Shown here: piece by piece, positions 63,324 to 64,000 of the stretch
How the letters are laid out: every line of letters starts with the position of its first letter
Numbering within the stretch: position 1 is the first letter of the stretch
Assembly (NCBI RefSeq): GCF_020594515.1
Contig: NZ_JAJCTH010000016.1
Location: 62,001 to 126,000, forward strand
DNA: 64,000 bases
Direction: 5' to 3'
Origin: Rhodoferax sp. U2-2l
GTDB lineage: Bacteria; Pseudomonadota; Gammaproteobacteria; Burkholderiales; Burkholderiaceae_C
Program-made: the position numbers and the translations under genes
Notes under the pieces: model-generated
Database searches by the model: none
Seen by the model: the letters and a program-made list of their open reading frames with translations, nothing else
What the model was told of the DNA's origin: nothing

Positions 63324-64000
63324 GTGATCACTTTCACCGAAGCGCAGCTGACGGCTTGGCTGTCACCCCTGATCTGGCCTTTTTTGCGGACTTTGGCGGT
63401 GTTCACCGCCGCACCGGTGCTGTCATCGAAGGCATTTCCGGTGCGCGCCCGCATCGGGCTGGCGTTTTTTGTGGCACTGGCCGCGCAGCCGACCTTGGGT
63501 GCACAACCCGTGATCAGCATCACCGGCAATGAGGCGCTGGGCGCGGTGATCCAGCAAGTGGGCGTCGGGCTGGCCATCGGTTTTGCGGTTCGGGTGGTGT
63601 TTGCCGCGGTGGAACTGGCGGGCGAGGTGATCGGGTTCCAGATGGGGCTGAGTTTTGCCTCGTTTTTTGACCCATCCATGGGGTCGCAGGCCAGCGCCGT
63701 GGGCCGGTTTTTCAGCCAGATGACGTTGTTCATGTTCGTGGTAATGAACGGGCATCTGCTGGTACTGATGGCGGTGATCAAGAGTTTTCAGAACTTTCCG
63801 GTCGACCAGAATTTTCTGGAAGCGCTCAAACACATGAAGGTGCTGGACTTGGGGGTGGACCTGTTTGCCAGTGGTTTATGGATCGCGCTGCCGATGGTGG
63901 GCATGCTGCTGTTTGCCAACTTGGCGCTGGGCATTGTCTCGCGGGTGGCGCCGCAGATGAACATTTACGCCATCGGTTTCCCGGTGACGCTGGCGGTCGG
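63324..64000 (+). CDS. fliR: FliR, export gate protein (3' end beyond the window)
   Basis: Translation from the GTG at 63324 runs open to the window end (225 codons; full FliR is about 260). ITFTEAQLTAWLSPLIWPFLRTLAVFTAAPVLSSKAFPVRARIG at the start and GFQMGLSFASFFDPSMGSQ in the middle are diagnostic. Several membrane helices. It completes the FliPQR gate and follows fliQ after 13 nt. No ATG is available at the conserved N-terminus, so GTG is the start. Confidence 0.95.
   Translation, partial: MITFTEAQLTAWLSPLIWPFLRTLAVFTAAPVLSSKAFPVRARIGLAFFVALAAQPTLGAQPVISITGNEALGAVIQQVGVGLAIGFAVRVVFAAVELAGEVIGFQMGLSFASFFDPSMGSQASAVGRFFSQMTLFMFVVMNGHLLVLMAVIKSFQNFPVDQNFLEALKHMKVLDLGVDLFASGLWIALPMVGMLLFANLALGIVSRVAPQMNIYAIGFPVTLAV

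Overview
The window is high-GC DNA packed with genes and looks like a chromosome segment of a betaproteobacterium. Protein style and gene order (liv operon, folB/ttcA, flhBAFG-fliA, flhDC-motAB, fliC-flaG-fliDST, fliE/fliFGHIJK/fliLMNOPQR) point to Burkholderiales, probably Comamonadaceae close to Rhodoferax. That placement is inference from family resemblance; no 16S rRNA gene or other marker is present. I saw no tRNA, rRNA, CRISPR array, prophage or intact insertion sequence.

Layout. (1) 1-8597, plus strand: the 3' end of ruvA, then a tightly packed run of livKHMGF (branched-chain amino acid type ABC importer), an alpha/beta hydrolase, an ABM-fold monooxygenase-like protein, a cobalamin-binding sensor with the CarH-type W-x9-EH motif, and a histidine kinase. 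(2) 8610-12156: an alpha-carbonic anhydrase with a very long Ala/Pro linker, ruvB (about 9.7 kb from ruvA) and a lone TRAP solute-binding protein. (3) 12185-19532, minus strand: pteridine-reductase-like SDR, folB, ttcA and a DUF4136 lipoprotein, then an HD-GYP protein, a PAS-GGDEF-EAL protein and a histidine phosphatase. (4) 19553-22956, plus strand: midA-type methyltransferase, DUF2905 membrane protein, trxC, a stand-alone phosphomannose-isomerase cupin and a ROK-family protein.

(5) 22953-64000: about 41 kb of flagellar genes. The flgBCDEFGHIJKL rod/hook operon is divergent from flgA; flgM and flgN follow flgA. The flhB-flhA-flhF-flhG-fliA export/placement/sigma operon is linked by overlapping start and stop codons. 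cheY-cheZ, motA-motB and the master regulator flhD-flhC lie next. The filament block fliC-flaG-fliD-fliS-fliT follows, then a DUF2835 gene, fliE, and fliFGHIJK with fliLMNOPQR (fliR cut by the window end).

How it fits together: FlhDC should activate the class II operons, and a candidate FlhDC box sits between flgB and flgA. FliA (sigma-28), held back by FlgM until the hook is finished, should drive late genes. Three sites with sigma-28-like -35 and -10 octamers separated by exactly 11 nt precede fliC, flgM and motA. The most interesting non-flagellar locus is the cobalamin sensor/histidine kinase pair at the end of the liv operon: it looks like a B12-based light or cobalamin sensing module with no response regulator in sight. 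Other points of note are a FlhG homologue with no Walker A motif, Ala/Val/Thr-rich expansions in FlgE, FliD and FliC, a duplicated 58-bp element between flhD and flhC, and the separation of ruvA from ruvB.
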